A stretch of 64,000 nucleotides of DNA from Diphasiastrum complanatum (Eukaryota > Streptophyta > Lycopodiopsida > Lycopodiales > Lycopodiaceae), in assembly GCA_029204225.1 (NCBI GenBank), contig MU831885.1, positions 34,473-98,472 on the forward strand, in the 5' to 3' direction. The position numbers were made by a program, and so were the translations under genes. Under the pieces are notes generated by a model. That model searched no databases and was not told where the DNA came from. It was given only the letters and a program-made list of their open reading frames with translations. The stretch's first letter is position 1. Every line of letters begins with the position of its first letter. This document shows positions 1 to 10,822 of this stretch, piece after piece.

Positions 1-330
1 TCAGATCTCAACTGACGACCTCATTCTAATCTTGAGCAACAGCCATGCGTTAGATCTCAACCGGTGGAAGTTGCTTAGATCTCAACCGACGGGAACCGCT
101 TCCAATCTCCACCGACACACACTGTCCAATCTCAACCGACAGCCAGTGTCAGATCTCAACTGACGCACTCTATTGAATCTCAACTGACACACACTATCAA
201 ATCTCGACCGACGATGCCCTATGACATCTCGACCGATGGTCCTCAGTAAAATCTCAACCGACGGTCTCAATGAAATCTCAACCGATGGCCATTCAGTCCA
301 ATTTCAACCGACGGCCTGTTTCAATTGGAC
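1..330. repeat. 25-bp minisatellite, about 12 degenerate copies
   Basis: The core is AATCTCAACCGACGG with variants (AGATCTCAACTGACG, AAATCTCGACCGATGG). Copies start near 3, 52, 77, 103, 128, 151, 176, 200, 225, 249, 274 and 300, so the spacing is 23-26 bp apart from one 49-bp gap. The array may begin before the window. It precedes a gypsy gag remnant and could belong to that element's LTR or leader; this is inference. Confidence 0.85.
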
Positions 331-1508
331 CAGATCCACGCTAGACCACAAACATTTCCAACGACGATCAGAACTACAGCTTGCATTGACAATCTATCTG
401 ACAATCTATTTATCTATCTGCAACACTGTAAACGAGGCCAACTACACGAGCCTGCATCTGCATTGGGTAATAACAACCGCATTCACCTGGAGCAACCGCC
501 TTGAGCCATCACCATCGCCAAAAACCAGCACTGCAGCTATCGTATTCATCGCCATCACACCACCTCCACCCTAGACCCGTGGAGAATGCATTTGTAGATA
601 GTTCACCTCTATTCACCCTTGAATCGCACTACACCGCAATCCACCGTCAACCACCACACACAATTCACCTAACTACCTCCGCATAGAACACCTTCCTTCA
701 TCATTCACCCACCTTCCTCACCTCCGCAACTGACCGCATGCCATCGCATTAAACACACCTTCCACTTCAATCGCAACACTCTGCACTCTCCCCACCTTAC
801 GGACCACCTCCACCTCCACCCGCAATCACCCGTCACAACCATCGCAACCATCCACATTCTTGCGACTGCATTCCATTACATCAGAACCCCATCCATTCGT
901 AACCCGTAACCCCAGTATTCCTCCACAACAGACCTCCAACATCACCTCCTAAAGCTTCACTCTGCCTCAGCCACAACAAACCACCACCTTCATTCGCCAG
1001 TGAACCATAGCGCCTACATTTCAACCGCACTCGCCCACACTGAACTATACTCAGATCTCAATCACCCGCACCCACCGCAAACAAACATGCTGTAGTCGCA
1101 ATTGTTCGCTGCAACCGCACTCGCCCGCTACAACCGTAATCGACCGCTGACATTGCCACTGATTGCAACAGTCTACATCCCTCCATCAACCGCATTAGAC
1201 TGCAATCAAACTGCACATAACCGCCACTGACCGCACAGTCCGCATCCGTACTCAAACGCCATCTACCATAGCCACCGCAACTACAATCAACCATAGCTAA
1301 ACGTAACCGAACGCAACTAACCGCAACCATCTGTCAATCGCATCAGATCACAATCACCCATAGTGATCCGTAGCACCCGCATCCCACCGTAACCGTAAAC
1401 CACATCAAACCGTATACCGTAGACCGTATGACCTTCAATTTTTTTTTTTCAAAAACACCAAAAAACTCAAAAAATCCAAAAATAGTAAAAAACTCATACC
1501 AGTACTCA
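331..1508. other. C/A-rich, G-poor non-coding stretch
   Basis: No believable gene. The + strand is rich in CCACC, ACCGCAAC and CAACCGCAC-like words, a degenerate simple-sequence texture that continues from the 25-bp array, and it ends in a T-run near 1440-1449. Short ORFs here are composition artefacts. The position just before a gag start suggests leader or LTR sequence of the gypsy remnant. Confidence 0.5.
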
Positions 1509-2861
1509 ATGGACCAACAAAAAGACCCTGAAATTCCAGACGATTATCCATAGAAGGTCAGGTCCCTTGTAGTTGAACAAATCAGACACCATAGGTTCTA
1601 CAGAATGCGGGCCAAACTCCAAGAGCCATCCACAAACCCGTTCGACAAACAAGAACCTAATAGAGCCGAGTCTTCATGTGCACGAGCCCATCTTTATGGT
1701 GCTGACCCCTCCCAGGCCAGAACCTACCTTAATAGAGTTTCTGCTACCCACGGAGCTCATCTTGAAAGACGTACACCCAAACTAGATCTACCAAAGTTTG
1801 ATGGTAGTTCGGACCCTCACAGATTTTTGCAAACCTTTGAGAATGCATGTGATGTATATGGTGAAACATCCCCCGATGCTATGGTCCAATTGTTTTTGAT
1901 GACCATGATCGCTAAAGCACGTGATTGGTTTTTCAACCTTGATCGTGATGAAAAGACAAACTAGTCAATTTTGAAAGAATCCTTTATCAAGTATTTTAAG
2001 CCCTTTCGCTTGGTAGAGAGCCCTTTTGTCCAATTGAGTAACATCAAAATGACAAAAGACGAACGTGTATGAGACTATATTGAGCATTTCAAATGCCTCA
2101 AAAGTCAAGTACAAGAATAGCCCTCCGAATAGATGCTGCTCATCTGGTTCCTAGTCGGACATCCAAGATGGATTAGACGCGAGCTTAAATCAAATGACGA
2201 ATATACGAGCCTGAAGTTAGCTATGTCTAATGCCATCAAGAAAGAGGACGAAGGATTGGATGTTGACGAATCCAGGGAAAGACGAGCACCACGTGCTCCT
2301 GTCCATGAGTCGAAGCCGATCGAGGACACCCGAGATCAGCTTTGGAAATCCCAGTTAAAGTTGTTTAATAAACAACATCAACTACAGATGTAGAAATTCA
2401 CCAATGAGTTTCAAGCTACCTTGAAGTCTATCCAAAGCAGTATGCCTGGTCAGTCAAACCCTGCACAAGTACCTTATAGACGAAGACCAATATGGTGCCC
2501 ACACTGCCGGGCTACGCATCCTGCTGATGCTTGTCCTTCATATCAGCCTATCCAAGCACATACAGTCCAACAATATGAAGAACAACCATCACAATATGGA
2601 AATGCTATCACTTATCGTGAATATCCACCTGAAAGTCCAGACCCACTAGCCATACAAGATGGCTATGCTATTATACAAGGGCCATTGCACACCAGATGTT
2701 TCATCTGTGGTGGAACTGACCACTTTATGGTTGATTGTCCAGTCAAGACCAAGTACCATGCTGAGTATCCTGACTGTATCAAAAAACACAGTTTCAAAGT
2801 CTGTCCAAAACAACCAACTAAGATCCTACATGCCCGTCACGTTAGTTATGACTCCCAATAG
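1509..2861 (+). pseudogene. Ty3/gypsy-type Gag, one frame with several stop codons
   Basis: A single reading frame runs from ATG 1509 to 2861 with no frameshift seen. A Retrotrans_gag-like domain begins at LDLPKFDGSSDPHRFLQTF (about 1782) and continues through AKARDWFFNLD. A zinc knuckle (CX2CX4HX4C, CFICGGTDHFMVDC) lies near 2698-2740 and would bind nucleic acid. In-frame stops lie at 1551, 1962, 2070, 2118, 2130 and 2391. Four (1962, 2070, 2118, 2130) sit where the family pattern suggests Trp, so TGG to TAG/TGA is likely. No protease or reverse transcriptase follows within 4 kb, so this is a gag-only fragment or an internally deleted element. The same frame may continue weakly to about 3300. 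Confidence 0.75.
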
Positions 2862-4237
2862 GATTCTCACGACAACCACACGAGCACCATAACACCCAAC
2901 CACTCAGCTTGCTGCTCACTCGAGAAGTTTCTAGCAAACTTCTACAATACCGCACAATACACCAGCCCCATAATGAAAAAAGACAATATGAAATGAGTCC
3001 TTGTCGAAAGAAAGTGAAACCGATATTCCGTCATCTGCTACAATGTCCAACCAAGAGCAACCTCCATAGGAAATTGATAGTTTTTCTCCCCTTCTACAAC
3101 CTCACATCTATTTTGTCTTTCCACATGCTGATAAAATTTCCAATATGCCAATACACAATATTTCTTGGATTCAGAAATCCAGATAGAGATTCGGTTCTGA
3201 ATCTCTTGTTCATAGAGGTCCTCAGGACACAGTACCTCAATAATACCTGCATCTCAAGCTATATCTTACAACATTTGCTATCACTGATGGTCGATTTTAG
3301 CGTCACCCACCCTGCCTTGTTTTGACAAGGGCATGTCAGAGTAAGTCACATTACTCTACAAAACAAAAGAAATATTGCAATTGTCAAAGTACATTATCAA
3401 TGTTGATGAATGCAAGTTTTGTTAGACAAGTGCTATATAGTTCTCACTCTTTGTCACGTTTGTTTATTTTCTTGTTTCTCTTCACCTATTTTGTGTGATT
3501 GATTTTTGCATGAAAAATAGCTATTGCACGAGAGTCTTCTGTAGAGCATCTCATGAACACATTTTCATTCATCTATACATCTTCAGATTACCTTGTATAA
3601 CAGTTTAGAATTTTTAAGTTGATTCTTGCATCTCATTGCCATATTATTTTTTGAGTCAACTACAGCAAGATCGAAACAAATTAAGTTAAAATTTGTTCAA
3701 TCTTTAATCCAGTCGCATGTTCAATGAGTTTCAACTATGTGTTCCACACGCCGATCCAATCCTGAGCATGAACAGTTACCAACAACAACATCTCCACCAA
3801 CAGATTTTTGGAGAGGGGAGAGAGTGGATCTGCTTGGATCCACTGGAGCATTTACGCTATCTGCAACAACATCAGCAAGATCGACAGCCAAGGTCACAAG
3901 TCAAATATGAAAAGACAAGGCTAAAGAAGGCAGATGGATAATCTGAAACGACTTAATCAGAAGAAGTATTCCGATCACGACAAGGATCCTTCATAAAAGG
4001 AAACACAAACGTTGGAAAATCAGTCTCCTTCTTCAACCAACCTCTTGCCATACTTCTGCGCCCATTCTCATGTCTATCATCCACACCATCTACCTTTGTC
4101 ACCACCACCCTTCCTTCCATCTGTTTGTTTATCTACCCTAGCCTCTCCATATTGGTTGAGTGGTTCATGCTCCACAGGTGTCCTTTTGGTTTGCATGTAT
4201 TGGAATCCTTAAGATCTTCACTTGGTGGTTCTTACAG
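2862..4237. other. Non-coding or heavily decayed, with a possible LTR end
   Basis: The gag frame continues with many stops to about 3300 and cannot be assigned. A short Gln-rich ORF at 3717-3941 (+) is not recognised. The last 280 bases contain CATAAAAGG near 3990, resembling a TATA element, and end in CTTACA directly before a primer-site-like sequence, so 3950-4236 may be the 3' part of an LTR. I did not find its start or its partner copy. Confidence 0.3.
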
Positions 4238-4253
4238 TGGTATCAGAACTTGG
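4238..4253 (+). promoter_or_regulatory. Retrotransposon primer-binding-site-like sequence
   Basis: TGGTATCAGAACTTGG matches the start of the usual plant primer site complementary to initiator tRNA-Met (TGGTATCAGAGC) with one change in the first 12 bases. It follows an LTR-like ...TTACA end by one base. No gag follows on this strand. Confidence 0.45.
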
Positions 4254-4865
4254 ATCACATCTATTAGGAGGTGGAGCTTGAGAATCTTGGATTTTGTAAT
4301 TCTTTTGGTGTAGCTCTTTGCTTCTTCTTCCAGGTGCTGGAATTCAATGTCAAGTAGGTGGATTCTCAGATCCTTGGTGTACTTTCAGCCTAAAGATCAT
4401 AATTGTGGATTTGCTCTATGAATTTTGATGGAAATTATAGGATTTATGATGAATTTAGTGAAATTTTCACCTGGAATTGATATTTTTTTGCAAGAAATTG
4501 GTTATAGGATCTGGTGTAGTGCATTTTACAGATTTTACTTACGGTTTTACATTCATTAATTATAGAATTTAAGGATTACATGATGTTTGAATAGTCAAAA
4601 AGTTGACTAGATAGTGATTTTGGACCAAAAATTGTGGTTTTTGGGCCATAAATGGGCTATAGAAACCATGTTTGACTTGAATCAGAACTTTTAATGCTTG
4701 CATGCAATGGATTTACAGGGATTTGGATCTGATTGCACGAATTTGTGGATTTTCCCCACAAATTTTGGTCATGGCACAACCGAGGGGCCAGGGAAAGCTA
4801 GAAAGGATTCCACTATCTGACTCAACAATTTGGACTGGATTCTATCCTTGCGAAATGTTGAAACA
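4254..4865. other. No gene seen
   Basis: AT-rich sequence after the primer-site-like motif. No ORF with coding character was found on either strand. It could be the untranslated leader of a deleted retroelement. Confidence 0.4.
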
Positions 4866-5337
4866 ACTAGTTGTTCAATAGATGCGCAGCGGCCTGAATG
4901 ACAAGTTCCATGATAGCATCTATCAGGTAACCGTTGTTAGTCTAGATTGGAATTTCTGGTGTAGTTTGGGTGACGAAAGGTTTGATCAGACTTTTTGTCT
5001 GACGATGGGAGATGGGCTGACGGTCACCGGACATAATGCCAATGGTGACCATCGAGTTTGCGTTAATCATGACCTTGTATGTGGTACCTTAGTACAAGAA
5101 GTAGAAGCGTGACTTTGACACATCCCAGGTGGCGTAAGTGTGAAGGGCGAGGCCCATGTTAATCTCATAATGGAAAAGCACTGGAAAAAAACCCATTGCC
5201 TCAAGAAGTGGGCCAGTTGTCTGAAGCCATCGTTGAATCAGAGCGTTAGAGGGCAAGGGCCAAATTTGTGTGACTGAGGGGATTTCGCTCTGAATCACCT
5301 ACTTGGTGCCAGAGTCTTTAGAGGATGAGGAGGCCAT
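4866..5337 (-). pseudogene. Uncharacterised decayed ORF, probably retroelement-derived
   Basis: Reading leftward from ATG at 5337 (MASSSSKDSGTK) one frame is kept to about 4866, broken by stops at 5301, 5091 and several after 4945. The best stretch is 5298-5089 and includes NALIQRWLQTTGPLLEAMG and HYEINMGLALHTYATWDVSK. I do not recognise the family. It lies downstream, on its own strand, of an LTR-like stretch at about 5570-5830, so it may be the first ORF of a gypsy-type element whose pol has been lost. The composition looks protein-like rather than random, but no catalytic motif or membrane segment is visible. Confidence 0.35.
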
Positions 5338-6214
5338 GTTAGCAATGATAGTTAAAGGACGAAAAAGTAGGAAAAATGGTAGAAAAGATAAAAAGATGTG
5401 AAAATGACAAAAAACTGTGAATAACGAGTGTCGGATGGCAAAAACTGTAGTTCAGAGCGCAGATCTGTGTTCAGTATGTGTAGATGATAGCTTGTAGGAA
5501 GTTTGGTCTCAAACAGAGAGCTTATAAATTTTAGTAAAAATTTGAACAGAGTTTTGCCAGCAAAGGTGACAAATTACTCAAATTCAGCCCTTATATAGCG
5601 GAATTTAGAGTGCGTATTAAGTGAAATCCACTTTCCCTTGTTCAGTTCCACCAAAATTTTGGCAGGGATTATAAAGTCCTCAACACAGGATTCTAGTCTA
5701 AGCATACCATACAAAGCAACAACACATGGAAACCCGTGGAAGTTAAACCAACCCAACCAAACCTAGATCGTACGGATCTAGCCCCCAAGCTATGGATCAA
5801 TCAGAGTCATGGAAAGAGGAGTCACACCAGCAGCATGTAGCTACTCATCACAAATCAAGCATACACTAGTGAGAGCCCAACATGTATACTTATACCCTCC
5901 AAGGCCCATGCACCTCTAGTAGTGCACTGTGACACCTCACTGGACACCTCTGCCTATCTGGGCCACATCATCCAGTTCTCTAATGACTCACTGATAGACC
6001 CATTCCAACTCCACCACCATGTGTTTAGGATTACAACCCTTAATTATGACTATGTACACATAAGGGCCCCAATTCCCTTATAGTCACAATTAACTTACAG
6101 GTTGTTGGTCTACCGGTCCCTAGCATGGACACTCTACCCAAGACCAGTCATGGGCATGACAGGGACCTTCTTCACAAAATTATAAGACCTTAGGGAAGTC
6201 TGCGAGAGTTTAAC
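5338..6214 (-). repeat. Gypsy LTR-like fragment and flanking spacer
   Basis: On the minus strand, about 5740-5800 reads GCTTGGGGGCTAGATCC followed by TCTAGGTTTGGTTGGG. The same words occur in the + strand LTRs at 25329-25820 and 34990-35178, so this is a related LTR in the opposite orientation. Its ends were not found. The rest of the interval has no gene. Confidence 0.4.
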
Positions 6215-6545
6215 ATTGTCTAGATCTAGGTTAAATCTATTGAATGCTAATGATCAAATAGTGATTTGTGTCATTGAAGCAATTCATTTTGAAGCATTAG
6301 ATCAGACCTTTAAGGTTGATTTGTTCAAATCTTAAGTGTGTGTGAAATATCAAACCAAATTGAACTAGAATCAATTTCTTTGAGGAGTGAATTGCTAGGA
6401 TATTTGTAGTTGATCTATTATACCATCATCCAAGTTGAACTAGGATTGATTGGGCCGAGATTAGAAGCTTTTTGAAAGCTAGAAATCTATCTTAGCTCAC
6501 ACCTTATCAAGAGATCTTTGTGTATCTCATAGGCTTTCATTCAAA
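6215..6545 (+). other. Leader of the copia gag fragment
   Basis: No ORF. The sequence runs straight into the gag start at 6546 and is probably the element's untranslated leader. No LTR was identified. Confidence 0.3.
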
Positions 6546-7258
6546 ATGACATCCATGGGTGGATATATGTTAGAATCTAGTGAGAAACTAACTTCCACAA
6601 ACTATTCCATTTGGAAAGTAAGAATTGAATCACTATTAGTGCTTTATGATCTCTTTGATATTGTCTTAGGAGTTGAGGAAGAGCCTCAAGCTCCCCAAGA
6701 ACAACTAAAGTACAAGAAGAGGGTTAGATTAGCCCTACATTGCTTGAAGTTAAATGTAAGCAATGATCACTTGAAGGAGGTGGCTTCTTGTACCACATCA
6801 AAAGAGGCTTGGAATTCACTAAAGTTTATGAATCCAATAACACTTCAAGAGTGCTTATGCTAAGAAACTTGATCTTGCAAAGCATGAGGGGAAGTGGAGA
6901 AAACGGACAAGTGTATGTCCTAACGATAAAATCCTTGAACAAAGAATTGGGATCTATAGGAGAAAAGATCCAAGATAATGAACTAGTACAAGTAATTTGG
7001 AATGGATTAGGAGATGAGTTCTCTAATCTAGTTCAATCTTTTGCTATTCAAGGCCAACTTCCATCAATTGAGAAATTGCATAATGTTCTTGTGGCCGAGG
7101 AGAGTAGAACCTCAAAACAAGAATGGGGTCCTTATCACTACATAATGTTGATGAGAAAGCAAACTTCACATCTAAAGGCAAGAAGAAGACTCATCCTTTC
7201 AAGAAGATCCAAGACAAGGAGGCCGAGGCAAAGGATGGAATATTTGCACACTCAATGA
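6546..7258 (+). pseudogene. Ty1/copia Gag fragment (UBN2/DUF4219 type)
   Basis: It starts MTSMGGYMLESSEKLTSTNY, close to the starts of the copia gags at 14149 (-) and 35874 (-), so all three are one family. The UBN2-type gag core follows (SIWKVRIESLLVLYD, KEAWNSL, then NELVQVIWNGLGDEFSNLVQ). One frameshift near 6840 moves the frame to the 6788-7258 ORF, and a second near 7125 restores a Lys-rich tail (KGKKKTHPFKK). The fragment ends before the zinc knuckle. No LTR is attached, so it is a truncated, dead copy. Confidence 0.8.
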
Positions 7259-8031
7259 TGTTACAATATACAACTTGTTAACATCGCATGATTTTGGTGT
7301 TATAATAAAAAGATGTAATGAAAGAGTGTAGGTGTTAAATAAGTTCTTGATAATTGACAAAAAGTAGACATTTAAAATGCATGCACAACTCACATGTTCA
7401 TAATGACAAATTAATACCAATGTGTTTGAAATCATTAGAGGAAATCCAAACTCCAAAACACCCTTCTAAGGAATGCCACATAAGAAAGAAAAAATCATCA
7501 GAATTTAAAAAACTCTGATTGAATTTTTGGTCTTTCCACACACCTTCGGTGACTTAACTCCACCAGTAATGTGTGTAGTTATTTGGAAGTGGGGCAACCA
7601 CAACGCATAAGGTTTGGTCTTCAAGACTTGTTATGTTGGTTAATGTGCTAGTATTAACGCACTTTCACAAGGAGACTTCACCAAAAATCCAACTCTAGCC
7701 CCACATGCATTCAATCAAAGGATACAAGCACTCTTCTAAGATTCATTAGAGATGCATAGAATTCGAATAGGATTCCTCCAGCTAAGTTATCTCATTGCTT
7801 TCTGAATGCATTGTTGGATTTTAAAGTCCATAATAGTGGATATAGTACATCTAAGAGATTCTTTCTCTAGGCTATGGTTGTAACGACATGGTCATTTCAA
7901 ACTTAAATTAATAAACATTCTTAAATGCACTATTCATTGGATTAGTTGTAGTCCAAAGGCACCACAATTCACTAGATTGTTACTGTTTAGTGACAACCTC
8001 TCCCTCTCTATCTTCACACAAAAATGTCTTT

Positions 8032-8033
<2 letters not shown>
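7259..8033. other. No gene seen
   Basis: AT-rich sequence between the copia gag fragment and the AC tract. No supported ORF on either strand and no clear repeat. Confidence 0.4.

Positions 8034-8125
<92 letters not shown>
8034..8125. repeat. (AC)n microsatellite, about 46 units
   Basis: Uninterrupted AC dinucleotide of about 92 bp. The ORF across it (a HTHTHT peptide) is an artefact. Confidence 0.97.
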
Positions 8126-8126
<1 letters not shown>

Positions 8127-8939
8127 CCAAATAAGCTATAACAACACTGTTTTAGCAATATTGGGAGAATGTAAAATTCAAAAAGACACTATTTTGATGT
8201 TTGATGAAAAATTTATCTTAATGATAAGTACCATTGTTAGAATGAATGCATCAATATTGAGGTAGTACATAGATCATTGCATTAAAAGCTTAAGCAAAAA
8301 AAAGGGTGAGGAAGTAAATAAGGGTTTCTAAAAAAAGGAGGAATGTGGGTGTATTTTTCAATACATTTTTTAAAATTAGCATTTATTTTGTTTTAGAAAT
8401 AAAAAATCATGTATTTAAATTTAGATATGTGGAGTACACAACTAGAAAAATATGGTCTCTCAACATGCCATTGGTTAGAATAGATAATCGATTGGAGCTA
8501 AAGGCCTATCACAAGTTTTGTAAGCTTAGAGACGTATGGTGGATTATTTGTTTCCAATAAAAGTCAATGTATGTTGAGACTCGTGTAATGTAGACTCGAG
8601 AGAGTAAAGCATTGACTTGACATAATACAATTAACTTTCTATCCACTACTCGGACTTTGATGCTAGAGGTTAATGGTATAATGGTGTGGCTTTTTTTTAA
8701 AGGAAATTTGCTACTAATATTGTGTTTATTGTAACATAGCATCAAAATTAGAAAGAGCCAAATAGGCGTATGTCTCAACATAGGAAAAGTCTTGTTGTTG
8801 TGTGGTTTGTAGATTTTAGGTTGTCCAATATTTTAAGCTTTTTGAAGTAATCATTGCGTGATATTTACAAAATATGTTGTAGAAAATGCCGACGTACATT
8901 GTGTTATCCTTTTTCAATGCAATGCATCAAATTTAGCCA
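8126..8939. other. No gene seen
   Basis: AT-rich. Short ORFs on both strands lack coding character. Confidence 0.4.
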
Positions 8940-9406
8940 ATTAGAATGGGTCCAAAATCGATCTCATCCACTTATCTCTTGCCAAAAATAGTACAAACAC
9001 TATTTAGGCCCTTATTGACAAATATGAAACTATCTCTAAGTTGAGATCTCAAGTTGGCCTCTAAAAATGCCAATAAACCAAAAAATTAGTTGACAATTTT
9101 TCACAAAGAATATGAGCACCCCAAGGTGATTTACTAGGCTGTATATGAGCCATCTTAACAACAATTTTCTATTTGATTTGTAATCTCTATTTCTTCTTTT
9201 TGAGAAAACCGATATGGTTGTCTAGAGATAGGGTGACTACCTAGAATTAACTCAATCATGTGGTCTACCAACTTGGAGGGTGGTATACCATGAGGAAATT
9301 CAACTGGAAAAACATCTTAAAATTTATCCAAGATTTTATTAATATCTATTTGCTCTTGATCTAAGTCCAATGAGTTAAGAATTTTAGACAGTTCACAGCT
9401 ACTTAG
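8940..9406 (-). pseudogene. Gypsy pol, start of reverse transcriptase (left part of an interrupted gene)
   Basis: Minus-strand translation gives DVFPVEFPHGIPPSK, MIELILGSHPISRQPYRFSQ and QPSKSPWGAH. These are the entry to a Ty3/gypsy reverse transcriptase: the HRIDL-like block, the PYR block, then the PSxSPWGAP-like block. Stops occur at DKF*DV and after IENCC. The catalytic part is missing or unreadable. The frame continues across the copia insertion: joining 15644+ to 9406- after removing 9407-15643 and one CTTAG copy restores an open frame (KMHLSSCELSKILNSLDLD). A similar protein is encoded at 20640-20780 on the + strand. Confidence 0.65.
9402..9406. repeat. Target-site duplication CTTAG (left copy)
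   Basis: CTTAG directly abuts the left LTR at 9407 and is repeated at 15644-15648 directly after the right LTR. Confidence 0.9.
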
Positions 9407-10143
9407 TGTTGAATTTCACACGTGTGGACTGTCCACTACATGTACTTGTGATCTCCTAAGGTGTGTAGATGCACCAAGATCAAGACTAGATTGAGATTCA
9501 AGATCAATCTTGAATCCTATGGCAAAAACACACTACTACATGCATTCAATCACTTCCAACTCTCACTCACACGTGTGGGAAGTATTCAAAAAATAATCTA
9601 AGTAAAAACAAGCTGCTCTCCTTGGGTAGAGAGAGAAAATGCATCATGAGCTCTCAGGTAGAGAGAGAAAGCTAGAAATTCAATAACTCACAAAATCCAT
9701 GAAATCACCAAATCAATTAGCTTCAAAATGAGGAGTACAATGATACTAGTAGGTCCACGAGCTACCACTATGCTTAACTATGATTGGACCATATTTTGTC
9801 ACCTCTTGATCCTATTGGATCATTGATCTATGCACCTCTTAATTCTATTGGACTATATTCAAACACACCTCAATTTCCTATTGGACCTCACAAGGTTCCA
9901 CCTCTAAATCCTATTGGACCTCTTGGAATTCATCAAACAAAAACTTTACACTTGTCTACACTCTAATTAGCAAGTGTTTAGCCTCTTACTCTATTTTGGC
10001 TCAATAGTGGCATTACAAGTGGAAATGCATAATTTGCCATCTATGCCAAATTTATTCCTATCAACATCCTACACCTAGATGCTTGATGTAAAAAACATAA
10101 GACCCCTATATCTAACATAGATAATCTTTTTCAATTCTTCACA
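9407..10143 (-). repeat. Copia 3' LTR
   Basis: 737 bp, begins TG and ends CA on both strands. Five ATTGG (CCAAT on the element's strand) sites lie at 9783-9917, spaced 31-33 bp. ACACGTGTG boxes lie near 9417 and 9567. Two GGTAGAGAGAGAAA words lie near 9627-9670. The small ORF at 9784-9966 comes from the CCAAT repeats and is not a gene. Confidence 0.95.
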
Positions 10144-10160
10144 CTCCTCCTAAAAAATTA
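10144..10160 (-). promoter_or_regulatory. Copia polypurine tract
   Basis: On the element's strand AATTTTTTAGGAGGAG directly precedes the LTR start TGTGAAGAATTG. This is the expected site for priming of plus-strand DNA synthesis. Confidence 0.8.
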
Positions 10161-10161
10161 T

Positions 10162-10822
10162 CTATGAAGATTTGAGCATTGATCTTGATATAACTCCAAG
10201 ATTAGATCTATGCTTGATGAAAGCATTTTTGCTCAAAGGCTTGGTGAGTAGATCGGCAATACAAGAGGACGAGTTGACATGCTCCAAATAGATTTCTCCT
10301 CCAATAAGCTTTTCTCTCACAAAATGGTGTGCCACTTCTATGTGCTTGTCTCTTGCATGAAATATGGGATTATTGGCAAGAGCTTGGGCCGAGATGTTAT
10401 CACACTTGATCATTGGTAGATCATCCTCCTTGATGCACTTTAGTTCCATTAATAACCTCTTGATCCAAAGCACTTCTTTGGTAGTTATAGTGAGTGCTTT
10501 GTACTCGGCCTCACATGAAGAAAGAGATATAGTATCTTGCTTTTTGGAAAGCCAAGATATTAGATTGCCTCCAAGAAAGATAGTGTATGCACTAATAGAC
10601 TTCGATACATCTTGTCACTTGCAAAGTCCGAATCCGAGTAGCCAATAATGGATAGATCTTCACTTTTATAGAGTAGACCATAATCACAAGATGAAGATAC
10701 ATATCTTAGAATCCTCTTGGCCATCTTCCAATGATGGATCTTAGGATCTTGCATAAATTGACTCAATTTGTGCACACAAAAACTAAGATTGGGCCTAGTA
10801 ATGGTAAGCCAAATCAAGGAGC
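10162..10822 (-). pseudogene. Copia RNase H and pol C-terminus, two frameshifts
   Basis: Continuation of the polyprotein after the reverse transcriptase. It reads SLIWLTITRPNLSFCVHKLS, then the YSDSDFASDK block typical of copia RNase H, then LSKKQDTISLSSCEAEYKAL and NPADMLTK-like ADLLTKPL near the end (10473-10162). A one-base loss near 10890 (at the VK/DPNKGDE junction) puts the start out of frame with the RT. A second shift near 10620 separates the 10817-10560 part from the 10473-10162 part. The stop lies directly before the polypurine tract, as in intact copia elements. Confidence 0.85.
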
